The position numbers and the translations under genes are program-made. From an uncultured bacterium (GTDB lineage: Bacteria; Cyanobacteriota; Vampirovibrionia; Gastranaerophilales; Gastranaerophilaceae): a DNA stretch of 64,000 bases. The first letter of the stretch is position 1; the number at the start of each line of letters is the position of its first letter. Under the pieces are notes generated by a model. That model was given only the letters and a program-made list of their open reading frames with translations, was not told the DNA's origin and searched no databases. The stretch lies in contig CABRZP010000003.1 of assembly GCA_902475545.1 (NCBI GenBank), forward strand, positions 62,001 to 126,000. Direction: 5' to 3'. This document shows positions 33,743 through 43,105 of the stretch, in pieces.

Positions 33743-34288
33743 ATGGATAAAATAAATTTTACAGGAATTAGAAACATCGGAGCTTTAAGGATAAGAATAC
33801 CAAAAGATTCTACAGAATTAGTAAACACTCACATGATAGTGAATTTAACTGATGATGCCGCAGGAAAAGATTTATCCGAATTTCGAGAAGTCTTAAACAA
33901 ATGTAAACCGGTACTTAACAATATGGAATTTGCTCAAAATGATAATTTCGTTCATGTATTATCAGCAAGCTATGCAGATGGCAGCTGCGTACCAGACTTA
34001 GCAGTTAATCATAAAATTATTAGACCTAAAACCAAAACACTGCCGTTATTTAGCTATATTGCAAAACTAACAAAAAGAATTTCTAACATTAAAGATAACG
34101 AATTTATTGTAACTCCGGAGTTCAAATATGGCGTAGAAGCTGACAATTATTTAATTCCCGGAACAAAATTATCTTCTCTCGGAATACCAAATGCTACAGA
34201 TTTGGCATATTCGGCAGAAAGTGCAAGGATGTATTCTAAAGAAATAAATGATAATATTGTTGAACAAATGATGAATTACTTAAAATAA
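33743..34288 (+). CDS. Unrecognised cytoplasmic protein with INFTG N-terminus, 181 aa
   Basis: It starts MDKINFTGIRNIG, one of four proteins in this window with an [IV]-x-F-[small] motif close to the N-terminus. The rest is a small alpha/beta protein without a membrane helix ('HMIVNLTDDAAGKDLSEFREVLNKCK', 'NFVHVLSASYADG', 'EFIVTPEFKYGVEADNYLIPG'). AAAGGG precedes the ATG. Single-gene unit ending in a strong bidirectional terminator. Function unknown. Confidence 0.65.
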   Translation: MDKINFTGIRNIGALRIRIPKDSTELVNTHMIVNLTDDAAGKDLSEFREVLNKCKPVLNNMEFAQNDNFVHVLSASYADGSCVPDLAVNHKIIRPKTKTLPLFSYIAKLTKRISNIKDNEFIVTPEFKYGVEADNYLIPGTKLSSLGIPNATDLAYSAESARMYSKEINDNIVEQMMNYLK

Positions 34289-34294
34289 ATAATA

Positions 34295-34328
34295 AATCGG
34301 GAAAGATTTTTCTTTCCCGATTATTTTT
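34295..34328. terminator. Bidirectional terminator between convergent genes
   Basis: A perfect 12-bp stem AATCGGGAAAGA/TCTTTCCCGATT around TTTT, followed by ATTTTT on the plus strand and by an AT-rich, T-containing tract on the minus strand. It serves the 33743-34288 gene and the tail-fibre-associated gene. Confidence 0.88.
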
Positions 34329-34695
34329 AACTATTTAATTTTATTAATTCATTTCGAGTTTCTGCAATTTGTTTATTATAATATTCAAGCCAAGTTTCAC
34401 CACTTTCTTCATCTTTTATTTCCATTTCGCATAATGCTCGAATACGTTTTGCATCAAGTTCATTAAGCTTCTCAATGATTTTTGAATTATGCTCAATTGC
34501 TTCCCGCTCCTTGACGATTTCAGCATACTTCGGATTTTCAACAATTTGTCCGCCTGAATAAACAAATTTATCCGGAGCTTCGCAGTAAGTTTGATACAAT
34601 TCATTAGAAACTAAAATACTCATAGTATCTTCATCAATGCACTTACATTCTCCTGCTCCATTTAGGATTCCATTATTAATAAAAATATATTTCAT
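34327..34695 (-). CDS. Tail-fibre-associated phage-like protein, 122 aa
   Basis: It begins with a small beta unit (MKYIFINNGILNGAG) and continues as a long charged helix with 'KDEESGETWLEYYNKQIAETRNELIKL'. Small proteins of this shape are common next to phage tail-fibre genes as assembly chaperones or fibre caps. AAAGGG precedes the ATG, and it lies 24 bp after the fibre-like gene. The family name is not certain; the phage origin is inferred from pattern and neighbour. Confidence 0.5.
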   Translation of the reverse strand: MKYIFINNGILNGAGECKCIDEDTMSILVSNELYQTYCEAPDKFVYSGGQIVENPKYAEIVKEREAIEHNSKIIEKLNELDAKRIRALCEMEIKDEESGETWLEYYNKQIAETRNELIKLNS

Positions 34696-34719
34696 GATTT
34701 TCCCTTTCTTAAAATTTAA

Positions 34720-35319
34720 TTATCTAACTTTTCTATAACCACAAAGCTTGAACGAACAAGAATTAGGATAACTGTTTGCATTAGTTTCGCTGCCTGTTCT
34801 TATTGTTAAACTCCTATCCGGTCCAATAGGAATTGTGCAATTACAAGAATCTATATCATTGTAATTATTTATTCTTGTAACAGCCCTACCTAAAAATACA
34901 CCATTACATAATTGAGTAGTCGCTATAATGGCAAGACAATTATTTGATTCACTTCCTGTTCTTATTATTGCACCTATTATAATTTCATAAGTATTATCAT
35001 CCTCTGGTAATAGTGAGGATAAATCAAAAGTTTTATTGTAATTTGCTGTAACCGTAACATTTTGAGCTATATAACTGTTTTTAGATTTCCAAACACCATC
35101 AAGTTCTGTTTTGTCAGCCTTATTATCTAATGTTGATTGACCTGCTTCGTCTAAATTTGCAAGATTCGCATCCGCTTTAGTTGCAACACTTGAATTTAGA
35201 GTTTCAATATCAGAATTTATTTTGTCAAGCTCATCTATAACTGCAATAAAATTTGCATTTACTTCGTTTGCCTTTGCTTTTGTTCCAGGAACGAAAGAGT
35301 ACGGAATGTTAAATGTCAT
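34720..35319 (-). CDS. Phage tail-fibre-like protein, 199 aa
   Basis: The N-terminus 'IPYSFVPGTKAKANEVNANFIAVIDELDKIN' is a typical phage/tail-fibre attachment block (G-T-x-x-x-A-x-x-V-N-x-N-F). A coiled-coil stalk follows (about 30-75, 'IETLNSSVATKADANLANLDEAG', 'LDNKADKTELDG'). The C-terminal part is a beta-rich, Cys/Asn/Ser-rich head (about 80-199). This is the layout of a short receptor-binding fibre. AAAGGA precedes the ATG. It is 14 kb from the phage-like cluster and on the opposite strand, with intact frame; it may be that cluster's missing fibre. Confidence 0.65.
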   Translation of the reverse strand: MTFNIPYSFVPGTKAKANEVNANFIAVIDELDKINSDIETLNSSVATKADANLANLDEAGQSTLDNKADKTELDGVWKSKNSYIAQNVTVTANYNKTFDLSSLLPEDDNTYEIIIGAIIRTGSESNNCLAIIATTQLCNGVFLGRAVTRINNYNDIDSCNCTIPIGPDRSLTIRTGSETNANSYPNSCSFKLCGYRKVR

Positions 35320-35418
35320 AATATCCTTTCTGACAGTCTTCCAACTCTTTTCGGCTAAATTTTTAAATAGGATTTGAAATTAACATCCGATTATACCATA
35401 TTTTTTATAATTTCGTCA

Positions 35419-35450
35419 AGAAACCGACAATCAATAGATTGTCGGTTTCT
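35419..35450 (-). terminator. Terminator of the 35484-35864 gene
   Basis: A perfect 14-bp stem (35419-35432 with 35437-35450, AATA loop). Read on the minus strand it lies 34 bp after the stop codon and ends in TTTCTT. The T-run is short, so efficiency is uncertain. Confidence 0.7.
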
Positions 35451-35483
35451 TACTATATTTTGAGGTTTTCTTCTTATATTTTT

Positions 35484-35864
35484 TTACGCAGTTGGAGCTG
35501 CCGGTTTTTTCCTACTAAACAATTTTGTAAACGGACTAAGAATCGCTTCACCTGTTTTTGCAAGATAGTGACCAACTTTTTCCATTGTTTTTGCATTTTT
35601 CAGAGCTTCTGCATCTAATGTTTTGATTGCTTTTGGAAATACTTTAGGAAGTGCGGCTAATACACCTGCAACTACCACTAAACCAGCAACAAATTTTAAA
35701 AGTTTTTTTCCACCTGATTTTTTAGGTTGATCAGCAGGTGCAGTTGTTGCTGCTGTAGTTTGTTGAGCGTCACCACCGGAAAATCTACCCGGTCTTGATA
35801 ATGGACTTGCACCAGTTGTTTCACCACAAAAACGTACACTTGAGATTGAATTGACCATTGACAT
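35484..35864 (-). CDS. Small membrane protein with SSVRF motif, 126 aa
   Basis: MSMVNSISSVRFCG, then a Ser/Gly/Thr/Gln-rich stretch (about 15-50), a basic patch (KKSGGKKLLK), one hydrophobic helix (about 58-72, FVAGLVVVAGVLAAL) and a basic amphipathic tail. The SSVRF pentapeptide matches the 24096-24824 protein at nearly the same position, although the rest of the two proteins is unrelated. GGAGG precedes the ATG. Family not recognised. Confidence 0.65.
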   Translation of the reverse strand: MSMVNSISSVRFCGETTGASPLSRPGRFSGGDAQQTTAATTAPADQPKKSGGKKLLKFVAGLVVVAGVLAALPKVFPKAIKTLDAEALKNAKTMEKVGHYLAKTGEAILSPFTKLFSRKKPAAPTA

Positions 35865-36028
35865 GAGAAAACCTCCTTACACACTTTTTACAAAAATTTT
35901 AAAACATATAATAATTTAATTTTGACCCAATAAATTTATTTTGTGAATTATTGTTACAAAAATTTACATTTATTTTGGAATATTTTAATTCCATGTGTCA
36001 TCTATATACTTGTGGAGGAGAGATTATA

Positions 36029-39000
36029 ATGCCAGAAAAACAACAATCACTTATATATATAGAACAACAAAACAAAACTGAAGCTGAATTTATGTCCAGA
36101 AGCTTTGTTGATAAAGCTACTAAGAATAGAGCGTACATAAATGCCCTAGGTGCAGAATTAGTTATAAAATATCTTGCACTTGAAGGAGTTGACGCTGCAA
36201 AGACTTTCAATCTTCATTCAATTTCAAAGATTTTAGAAAAAGTTGATATCTCTGATATCAGACTACCAAATGTTCATATTGATGTGAGAGTTGTTTTTGA
36301 TGAAAGTCAAATATTTATTCCAAAAAGCCATTTTGAATATGGTTTAGTACCTGATGTTTATTTTATTTTAAAACTTGCACAAGATTTTAAATATGTTGAA
36401 TTTTTAGGATTTATTAAACCTGAGTTAATAAACAAAAGAAATGCAAATTCTGACTATTATTTTGTCGAAATGAGCGATTTAACTTCTCCTGATTCCGCAA
36501 AAGAATTTATTCAAAATTTTGAAGGCAACACCTCTGTTGGAATAACTCAAGATGAAATGCTCAAAGGTCGTGAATTATCTGTCTTGATGGCAGATCATAA
36601 CATTTCCGATTCTGAAATGAAAGAATTATTCAGATTACTTTCAGCAAGCAGTGAATTAAGAGACAGTGTTCTAGAGTTTGACAATTTTGAAACTCTTTCA
36701 AATTCTGTTGGATCTATTTTGTTTGAACAAATGACCACTGCCGAATCTGTAGATGTTAGTTCCATTGAAGATTTCTTAGATAATCCGGAAGATGACTCTC
36801 AAAATTCTGAAGAAAATGAACCTCAGCAAGATACAACACAAGATATAGAAACATCTAACGAAACAATTGAAAATATTACTACAGAAGATACATTAGATGT
36901 TGATTTTGATGATATTTTTTCAGATGAACCGATTTCAAGTGAAGAACCTGAAATGTTAGAAATGACAGAGCAGAGTACTGATTTACCGGCAGCCAACGAA
37001 AATGACGATGACAAATTAGGACAAATTGTCGGAGACGTTGTTAAAAAATCATTAGGACTTGCAGCAGGAACCGCAGCAGCAGGAGCAATTGCAGGAGCCG
37101 CAGCTGAAGCCGCAGAAATATCAGCTGCAGGAGCCATTTCGGAAGAAGCAATGAAACTGGCAGGTGTTGCCGGAGATGTTGTTTCTGACTTAATTAAACA
37201 AAATATTGATAATCAAGAAGAACATTTAAGCAAACTTGATTTTGAAAATTTAGCTGTACGTTCAGAAAACATAGAGGATGAACTTGCAGGGTTTGAATTT
37301 GCAAATGATCCTATAAATACTACAGATGAATACGCTGCACCTCAAGATTTATCATCTCTTGAACAAGTTCCAACATCTGATTTTACCGAAACAAATGAAA
37401 TTCAACATGATGTTGTAGATTTGTCAGAAATGGCCGAAGTTGAAAATGAAAACTTTAAAGAAAATATTGAAGATTTATCTGATTTACATAATATGTCAAC
37501 AATGGATTCAACAGATCCTATAAATATAGACATTGAAACTAATGATGATAGCAATGAACATTTATCAGAATTAGATTTTCAAAATTTAGAAACAATAGAT
37601 AATGAACAAAACCAAAATACAGAATCTAAAGATAATTCTGAAGAAGAAAATCTTCTTGATTTTAATTCAACAGATGATATTTTCGGAGAAGAAGATTTAA
37701 ACATACTTGATACAGATTTAAACATGGATATTGTACAAGATGATTTTGTTGATTTAAACTCAGAAGATCCAATTATTGATAACAACTCAAATGTTTCTGA
37801 AGAACCTATTACTGAAGAAGAAGAAAGCGTTGTTGAAAATACAATTGATAACGAATCTGAATCAATCTCTGTTTCTGACGATATGGAATTATCAGAAGAG
37901 ATAGATATGTTGGAAGACAATTTAATAATCGACGATTTTAACGAGGATGCATCTTTAATTGAAGCTCCATTAGAAGAAGAAATCTCGGCACCTGAAAATG
38001 AGGAAATTCAAGAAAACACTGTTTCTGTTGAAAATAGTATTATTGAAGAAAACAATGAAACAAACGACTTACTTATCGATGAAGCTTTAGAACCTGAAGC
38101 CTCAGAAGATGAACTTTTTGCAAATATAGATATGGAAGAAGATTTAGTTCTTGATGATGTTATTAGTGAAGATACTGAAATGGATGACATAGAAGCTAAC
38201 AACCAAGAACAAGAAAATTCAATACCAGAAAACAATACAATAATAGAAGATGAAGTAGTTTCCCTTGATAATATTGAACCTGTGGACAATTATGAAACTA
38301 CAAACATTGATATTAATGATTCTAATATTGAAGAAAATAATCTTACAAATTTAGAAGAAATAGCTGAAGTAAATAATTCAGATGAAGATTTTTCAGCATC
38401 AGAAGACCTTTCTGCACAAGAATGGTTAGAAGATTCAGTTGATAACATTGAAGCAGCGGCTTTAGGCACAATTTCAGATTCTGATAATGTTGAAAATTCT
38501 GAAATTGAAACAGGCGACAATATTGAAATTGACAATCAACCTGAAGATATTATTACAGAGCCTGAAGTTATTCAACCGTACGAATTTGCAGTTGCAGAAA
38601 ACTCTATTGTTATAAGCGATCTTACATTTAAGGTTGGAGAAATTCCAATCGATATCAACAATCCGAATGTTCAAACCTTTGATGGTCCTGAACAATTAGG
38701 TGATTTATATAATGAAAATGTTCCTGGCGGTTCATTACTCCAAAATCCGGGAACTTTAGGCTCTGCTGCTGCATCCAGAAACAAGAAAAGTCCTATCGGA
38801 GGAATTCTTGGCGGTATTGTAGTTCTGATTATTCTCGGAGTTGTTGGTTTTTATGTGGCAAAAATGCTTAAACCTGCTGTAGAAGAAGTTCCCGAACCAA
38901 TTACAGATGGAAACACTTCTGTAACACCTGAAGTAGGATCAAATGATCCGAATGCATTGAATGTAAAACCTGAAAATGTTGTAAATATGGAAAATAATAC

Positions 39001-39472
39001 TCCTGCAGTTCAACCAAATGTCACACCTGCTGAACCCGCACAAAAGGTTCAACAGACAACACCTCTAGCAAACGCAGCTAAAACACCTGCTACAGTTCAA
39101 AAGAAACCAAAACCAATCCCTTCAACATCTTTCTTAAATGTTAGAAAATTGAGTTGGGAAGTACCTGATTATATTTCATATAATCAACAATTTAAACAAT
39201 ACTTCCAATCTGCAGGTAAAAGTTTGAAATTATCTTTGACTACAGACTTACTTTCTGCATCTGAATACGTATACTCAGATCAAGTTAGAGTAAGCATTTT
39301 GTATGACAAAGACGGTACTTTCAAAGATGCTAAGATATTATTATCAAGCGGTTCTGCTCAGGTAGATAAAATTGTGTTACAAACTGTTAACCAAACCTTA
39401 AAGGTGCTAAAAGCTCCTAATAGCGTGGGTAACGACGAAAGTACAACGGTCATACTTAAAATTTATTTTTAA
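36029..39472 (+). CDS. Giant acidic transmembrane protein: DUF1822-like N-terminus, TonB-type C-terminus (1147 aa)
   Basis: The ATG at 36029 is chosen over an upstream frame start because GGAGGAGA lies before it. Residues about 1-235 form a globular domain resembling cyanobacterial DUF1822 ('AYINALGAELVIKYLALEGV', 'RLPNVHIDVRVVFDESQIFI'). About 236-860 are extremely Asp/Glu/Asn-rich with short 'DxxDI' repeats, interrupted by an Ala/Gly-rich hydrophobic helix pair (about 331-390). A membrane helix lies at about 924-946, then a Pro/Thr/Val stalk, then a TonB_C-like domain (about 1044-1147, 'VRVSILYDKDGTFKDAKILLSSGSAQVD'). This topology puts the acidic part in the cytoplasm and TonB_C in the periplasm. 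A sigma factor gene follows in 38 bp, so a signalling role is plausible (inference). Confidence 0.7.
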   Translation: MPEKQQSLIYIEQQNKTEAEFMSRSFVDKATKNRAYINALGAELVIKYLALEGVDAAKTFNLHSISKILEKVDISDIRLPNVHIDVRVVFDESQIFIPKSHFEYGLVPDVYFILKLAQDFKYVEFLGFIKPELINKRNANSDYYFVEMSDLTSPDSAKEFIQNFEGNTSVGITQDEMLKGRELSVLMADHNISDSEMKELFRLLSASSELRDSVLEFDNFETLSNSVGSILFEQMTTAESVDVSSIEDFLDNPEDDSQNSEENEPQQDTTQDIETSNETIENITTEDTLDVDFDDIFSDEPISSEEPEMLEMTEQSTDLPAANENDDDKLGQIVGDVVKKSLGLAAGTAAAGAIAGAAAEAAEISAAGAISEEAMKLAGVAGDVVSDLIKQNIDNQEEHLSKLDFENLAVRSENIEDELAGFEFANDPINTTDEYAAPQDLSSLEQVPTSDFTETNEIQHDVVDLSEMAEVENENFKENIEDLSDLHNMSTMDSTDPINIDIETNDDSNEHLSELDFQNLETIDNEQNQNTESKDNSEEENLLDFNSTDDIFGEEDLNILDTDLNMDIVQDDFVDLNSEDPIIDNNSNVSEEPITEEEESVVENTIDNESESISVSDDMELSEEIDMLEDNLIIDDFNEDASLIEAPLEEEISAPENEEIQENTVSVENSIIEENNETNDLLIDEALEPEASEDELFANIDMEEDLVLDDVISEDTEMDDIEANNQEQENSIPENNTIIEDEVVSLDNIEPVDNYETTNIDINDSNIEENNLTNLEEIAEVNNSDEDFSASEDLSAQEWLEDSVDNIEAAALGTISDSDNVENSEIETGDNIEIDNQPEDIITEPEVIQPYEFAVAENSIVISDLTFKVGEIPIDINNPNVQTFDGPEQLGDLYNENVPGGSLLQNPGTLGSAAASRNKKSPIGGILGGIVVLIILGVVGFYVAKMLKPAVEEVPEPITDGNTSVTPEVGSNDPNALNVKPENVVNMENNTPAVQPNVTPAEPAQKVQQTTPLANAAKTPATVQKKPKPIPSTSFLNVRKLSWEVPDYISYNQQFKQYFQSAGKSLKLSLTTDLLSASEYVYSDQVRVSILYDKDGTFKDAKILLSSGSAQVDKIVLQTVNQTLKVLKAPNSVGNDESTTVILKIYF

Positions 39473-39510
39473 ATATGTTATAATTCCATTATAGAAGATG
39501 GAGCCTTATT

Positions 39511-40074
39511 GTGGAATTAACACAAGACAAGATAGAGCTGATAAGTAAAATCATAAAAAACGACCGGAAGTATTCAAACAATGAAGATTTGTATGATGAT
39601 TTCTTTAATGAAACATGCAAACGTTCTGTTGGAATACTTGAGGCTGTTGATTCTGAGGCTACTCTTGAAATTTACTTAAAACGTGTTGCAACTACAGCAA
39701 TTATTAATGTATTGAAAGATTCCGGAAGATTAAGACGTTCCAGAACCGGTTACATGTCAACAAAAGAAGTATCTTATGATAATACTAAAAATGATGTTGA
39801 TTATTCAGATGTTGTTATTAATTATTCAAATGTGACACTTCCTGAAACCCCTGAAGATATTGTTATCCAAAGAGATTTTCTACAATTTGTTGCTGACACG
39901 GTTAAGAAAATTAATGATCAAGAACCTGATAAAGATTATTTACATATTTATATTTTACGTTATGATAAGGGCATGACTCAGAAAGAAATATCTGATGAAA
40001 TTGGTATCTCCCAGTCTGAAGTTTCCAAAAGACTTTTCAGATTGATGGAAAAAGTTAAAAATGTCATTGAGTAA
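39511..40074 (+). CDS. ECF-like sigma-70 family factor, 187 aa
   Basis: GTG start with GGAG about 9 nt upstream. The N-terminal part is region-2 like but weak ('YDDFFNETCKRSVGILEAVDS', 'IYLKRVATTAIINVLKDSGRLRRSR'). Region 4 is clear at about 140-187: 'LHIYILRYDKGMTQKEISDE' then 'IGISQSEVSKRLFRLMEKV', a sigma-70 r4 helix-turn-helix. No dedicated anti-sigma gene of a known class is adjacent; the acidic membrane protein upstream and the ATPase/TPR protein 12 bp downstream are the natural candidates for control (inference). Confidence 0.82.
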   Translation: MELTQDKIELISKIIKNDRKYSNNEDLYDDFFNETCKRSVGILEAVDSEATLEIYLKRVATTAIINVLKDSGRLRRSRTGYMSTKEVSYDNTKNDVDYSDVVINYSNVTLPETPEDIVIQRDFLQFVADTVKKINDQEPDKDYLHIYILRYDKGMTQKEISDEIGISQSEVSKRLFRLMEKVKNVIE

Positions 40075-40086
40075 AAAGTTTAAGAT

Positions 40087-43044
40087 ATGAAATGTCCCGT
40101 ATGTGAAAAAAATATTCCGGAAACAAGTTTGAGATGTCCGTATTGTAAAACTCGAACAGGTTTATTGTGTTCTCATTGTAATACAGTTAACCCTCTCGGC
40201 ACTCTTTTATGCAAAAATTGCGGACATGAACTGCTTAAAATTTGCCAACATTGCGGTAGTGTGAACTTCCCCAATGCCGTAAAATGCAGAAAATGCGATT
40301 CCCTTTTAAATCCAAAAACAGAAGAAAAAATATCAGGTATAAATCCATTAGAATATAACCCTGATTTATACAGCCAAAAGCAAGCGTTTGATATTTTATC
40401 TGACGGATTAAATTCAAAAACGCAAAAAATATTTTCTATTACAGGAGACAAAGGAATTGGTAAAACTTTTCTACTAAAACAAGTCATAAAAAGTTTTAAT
40501 AAAGATAAATTCCGCTGGGGTATCGGAGAATGCACCCCGCTTACGCAATTAACTCCCGGTGGTGTAATTCAGGCAATGCTGTTGGATTTATTCTGCCTGC
40601 CCAATTTCTGTATTAAAAATGAGGAATTTGAAACTAATGCAATTAAATTTTTCACTAATGAATTTAAATTTTTAAAACAAGATGAAATTTCTGACTTTTT
40701 AAACTTTTTATATAATTTTAAAGATGGAAACTATGAAGATATCATTATTAATAAAAAACGAACTTTTAAAATTTTAAATAAGATATTTACAGCGTTTTCA
40801 GACACCGGAAATTTTGTTTTTGTAATTGATAATTTTGATTTTATAGATGGTTTTTCAATTGAATTTCTAACAAATTTTATGCAGCATGACGAAGTTTGGA
40901 AAAACCTCAAGTTTATTGCTATATATAACAGACATAAGCCAATAACTAATTTTTTCGGATTTGAAGATAAAGATATAAATGCGTATGTTGATATTAATCT
41001 TGCTCCGTTAACAGTTAAAGAACTTGAAAATAACATGAAGTTAACGGGAGATTCAGGTACCTATGTAACAGAAAGAGAAAAAGAAGTTATTTTTGCTAAA
41101 AGCCATGGGAACCCTGCATTTGTAGAACAGGCTATAAGCTATTCTTTTGATTGTCAAATTTCAGATAAAGCATTTTTGATGCCTAATACTTTTTTTGAAT
41201 TGATTAAAAATCGTTTAGACACTTTGAAAAAAAATAATAATCAGGCTTACAAACTTCTTTGCGGAGCATCTGTTATTGGTAATAAATTAAATTTAGCATT
41301 ATTAAAAGAAATTTTTGGATATAAAGGACAAGAGTTTAACGATATAATGTCCTATCTTGTGAAATCAAATTTTGTTAGACCTTATAATGAAATATACTAT
41401 GAATTCAATAATATTTTATTATGGGAAACAATATTAAAAAGTCTAACCCGAAATTCGGCATTTGAAGATATAAATATAAAAATAGGAAAAGCATTAAGCG
41501 TATTTACACTAAATACAAATCCGACACTGGCTATGATTGCACACAATTTAAAAGAAACTCGAATGGCTTTTGATATTTGGACAAAGACAACACGTCTTGC
41601 CTCTTACGTCGGAGATATAAATTTATATGTTATTTCGCAAAAACAGTGTCTTGCATTACTAAATGAATTCAATGAGAATGAAACACTGAACATTCGCTAT
41701 AATATCAGTGAACGACTCGGGAAATTACTTGCTGAATACGATGCAGAAGAAGCTTTGGAATTTTTACCTGATGCTATAGCCAATGCAAAAGCTGACAATA
41801 ACGAAGTAAAGGAAATTGAACTGTTAGGGTATTTATCTCTCTGCTGCAAAAAAACAGGTAACTATTTGGGCAATGTTGAATGCGTTGATAATGTTTTAAA
41901 AAAGATGAAACCATCTCAAGAGATTGAATCAGCTCTGGTTAAAACTTCAAAATTAGAATCACTTTTAAATATCGGAAACTGCGGAGAAGTTATTAATCTT
42001 ATTGATAATGACATCATGCCTGTTTTAAGTAATTATCTTGCTAAACCTAAATTAAACAAGACAATACCTCTATTATTTTTGTATGATACATGGATCAGAA
42101 TTCATTTAACACTGGCTCATGCTTTAGCCCTGCAAGGTAATAACCGCTCATTTGAAATATTAAACAAATTATTTAATATTATTGAAAAACATAAAGTTAA
42201 TGATTACCAGCTTCATTGTAAAGCTAAACTTGTCTTGGCATTAGCAAATACTATGCAGGGGAATTTTGAAACCTCGAACAATCTTTTAGAAGATATTGAA
42301 CGAAATTATAAAGACAAAATCATGGATGGAGAAACTATTTCCCGAATGAATTTAATTTCTATAATCAATAGATTTATGACTAAACAATATGACCAGCTTC
42401 AGGAAATATTGTTTGATGCTGTAACATTTGCAAATAATACGGGGGATAATTTTACAAAAAATATTTTGAAAGTATTGCTTGGTAAAATGTTTAAAGATGA
42501 ACAAAAAGCAAAGCATGCAATAGAAATATATAATGAACAGGTCACATACTTTGCAAAAGAGAAAATGGCATTAGGAGCGTTGCTGTCATGGTTATTAATT
42601 GCTGAAGCAGTAATGATAACTGAAACACCGAAAAATACTATTGAAATTGCAAATAATGCTCTTGAAATTGCACAAAATCCGAGAATTAATAACACATTTT
42701 TTATTGTGCATTTAAAAATGCTTTTAGCTCAAGCCTATATGGAATTATCAGACTATGAAACCGCAAAAATAAATCTTGAATCGGCAGTTATACTTGCAAA
42801 AAAATATGCAATGAACGATACCCTTTCAAGACTTTATATGCTATTTGGAAAATATTACAGAGACTTAGGGACTGTACAATCTAACAATCAAATTGATTAC
42901 TTAAAAGGAGCATTAAAAATGTTTGAAAATGCGATGTCTCTTGTTCTAAAAAATACACATAATAAATATATTCATGACCAAATAGATAAAGAGCAGAGAC
43001 TTTTGCTTTCATATTGTGATGTTAATGGTTTTAAAATAGTTTAA
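40087..43044 (+). CDS. Zinc-ribbon / AAA-type ATPase / TPR protein, 985 aa
   Basis: Three zinc ribbons open the protein: C3-C6/C17-C20, C28-C31/C42-C45 and C53-C56/C67-C70. A P-loop ATPase follows with Walker A GDKGIGKT (120-127) and Walker B FVFVIDNFD (about 243-251). Residues about 430-985 are TPR-like helical repeats ('YETAKINLESAVILAKKYAM', 'KGALKMFENAMSLVLKNTH'). The architecture recalls STAND/AAA_16 regulators, which use TPRs to sense a partner and ATP to switch. It follows the sigma factor gene by 12 bp and ends close to a minus-strand terminator. Partner unknown. Confidence 0.8.
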   Translation: MKCPVCEKNIPETSLRCPYCKTRTGLLCSHCNTVNPLGTLLCKNCGHELLKICQHCGSVNFPNAVKCRKCDSLLNPKTEEKISGINPLEYNPDLYSQKQAFDILSDGLNSKTQKIFSITGDKGIGKTFLLKQVIKSFNKDKFRWGIGECTPLTQLTPGGVIQAMLLDLFCLPNFCIKNEEFETNAIKFFTNEFKFLKQDEISDFLNFLYNFKDGNYEDIIINKKRTFKILNKIFTAFSDTGNFVFVIDNFDFIDGFSIEFLTNFMQHDEVWKNLKFIAIYNRHKPITNFFGFEDKDINAYVDINLAPLTVKELENNMKLTGDSGTYVTEREKEVIFAKSHGNPAFVEQAISYSFDCQISDKAFLMPNTFFELIKNRLDTLKKNNNQAYKLLCGASVIGNKLNLALLKEIFGYKGQEFNDIMSYLVKSNFVRPYNEIYYEFNNILLWETILKSLTRNSAFEDINIKIGKALSVFTLNTNPTLAMIAHNLKETRMAFDIWTKTTRLASYVGDINLYVISQKQCLALLNEFNENETLNIRYNISERLGKLLAEYDAEEALEFLPDAIANAKADNNEVKEIELLGYLSLCCKKTGNYLGNVECVDNVLKKMKPSQEIESALVKTSKLESLLNIGNCGEVINLIDNDIMPVLSNYLAKPKLNKTIPLLFLYDTWIRIHLTLAHALALQGNNRSFEILNKLFNIIEKHKVNDYQLHCKAKLVLALANTMQGNFETSNNLLEDIERNYKDKIMDGETISRMNLISIINRFMTKQYDQLQEILFDAVTFANNTGDNFTKNILKVLLGKMFKDEQKAKHAIEIYNEQVTYFAKEKMALGALLSWLLIAEAVMITETPKNTIEIANNALEIAQNPRINNTFFIVHLKMLLAQAYMELSDYETAKINLESAVILAKKYAMNDTLSRLYMLFGKYYRDLGTVQSNNQIDYLKGALKMFENAMSLVLKNTHNKYIHDQIDKEQRLLLSYCDVNGFKIV

Positions 43045-43047
43045 ATC

Positions 43048-43078
43048 AAAAAAAAGGTGTTTGAATTTACCAAACACC
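43048..43078 (-). terminator. Terminator of the TPR gene
   Basis: GGTGTTTG/CAAACACC stem with a 7-nt loop; read on the minus strand it is followed by an unbroken run of eight T. It lies directly after the convergent ATPase gene stop, so it may also limit readthrough from that side. Confidence 0.88.
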
Positions 43079-43105
43079 ATTACCTCTTTAATATAATGTA
43101 TATCC

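Noticed and set aside
36823..38535. Several minus-strand frames opposite the acidic membrane protein, Ser/Ile-rich
   Set aside because: They are complements of Glu/Asp/Asn codons; no ribosome site and extreme composition.
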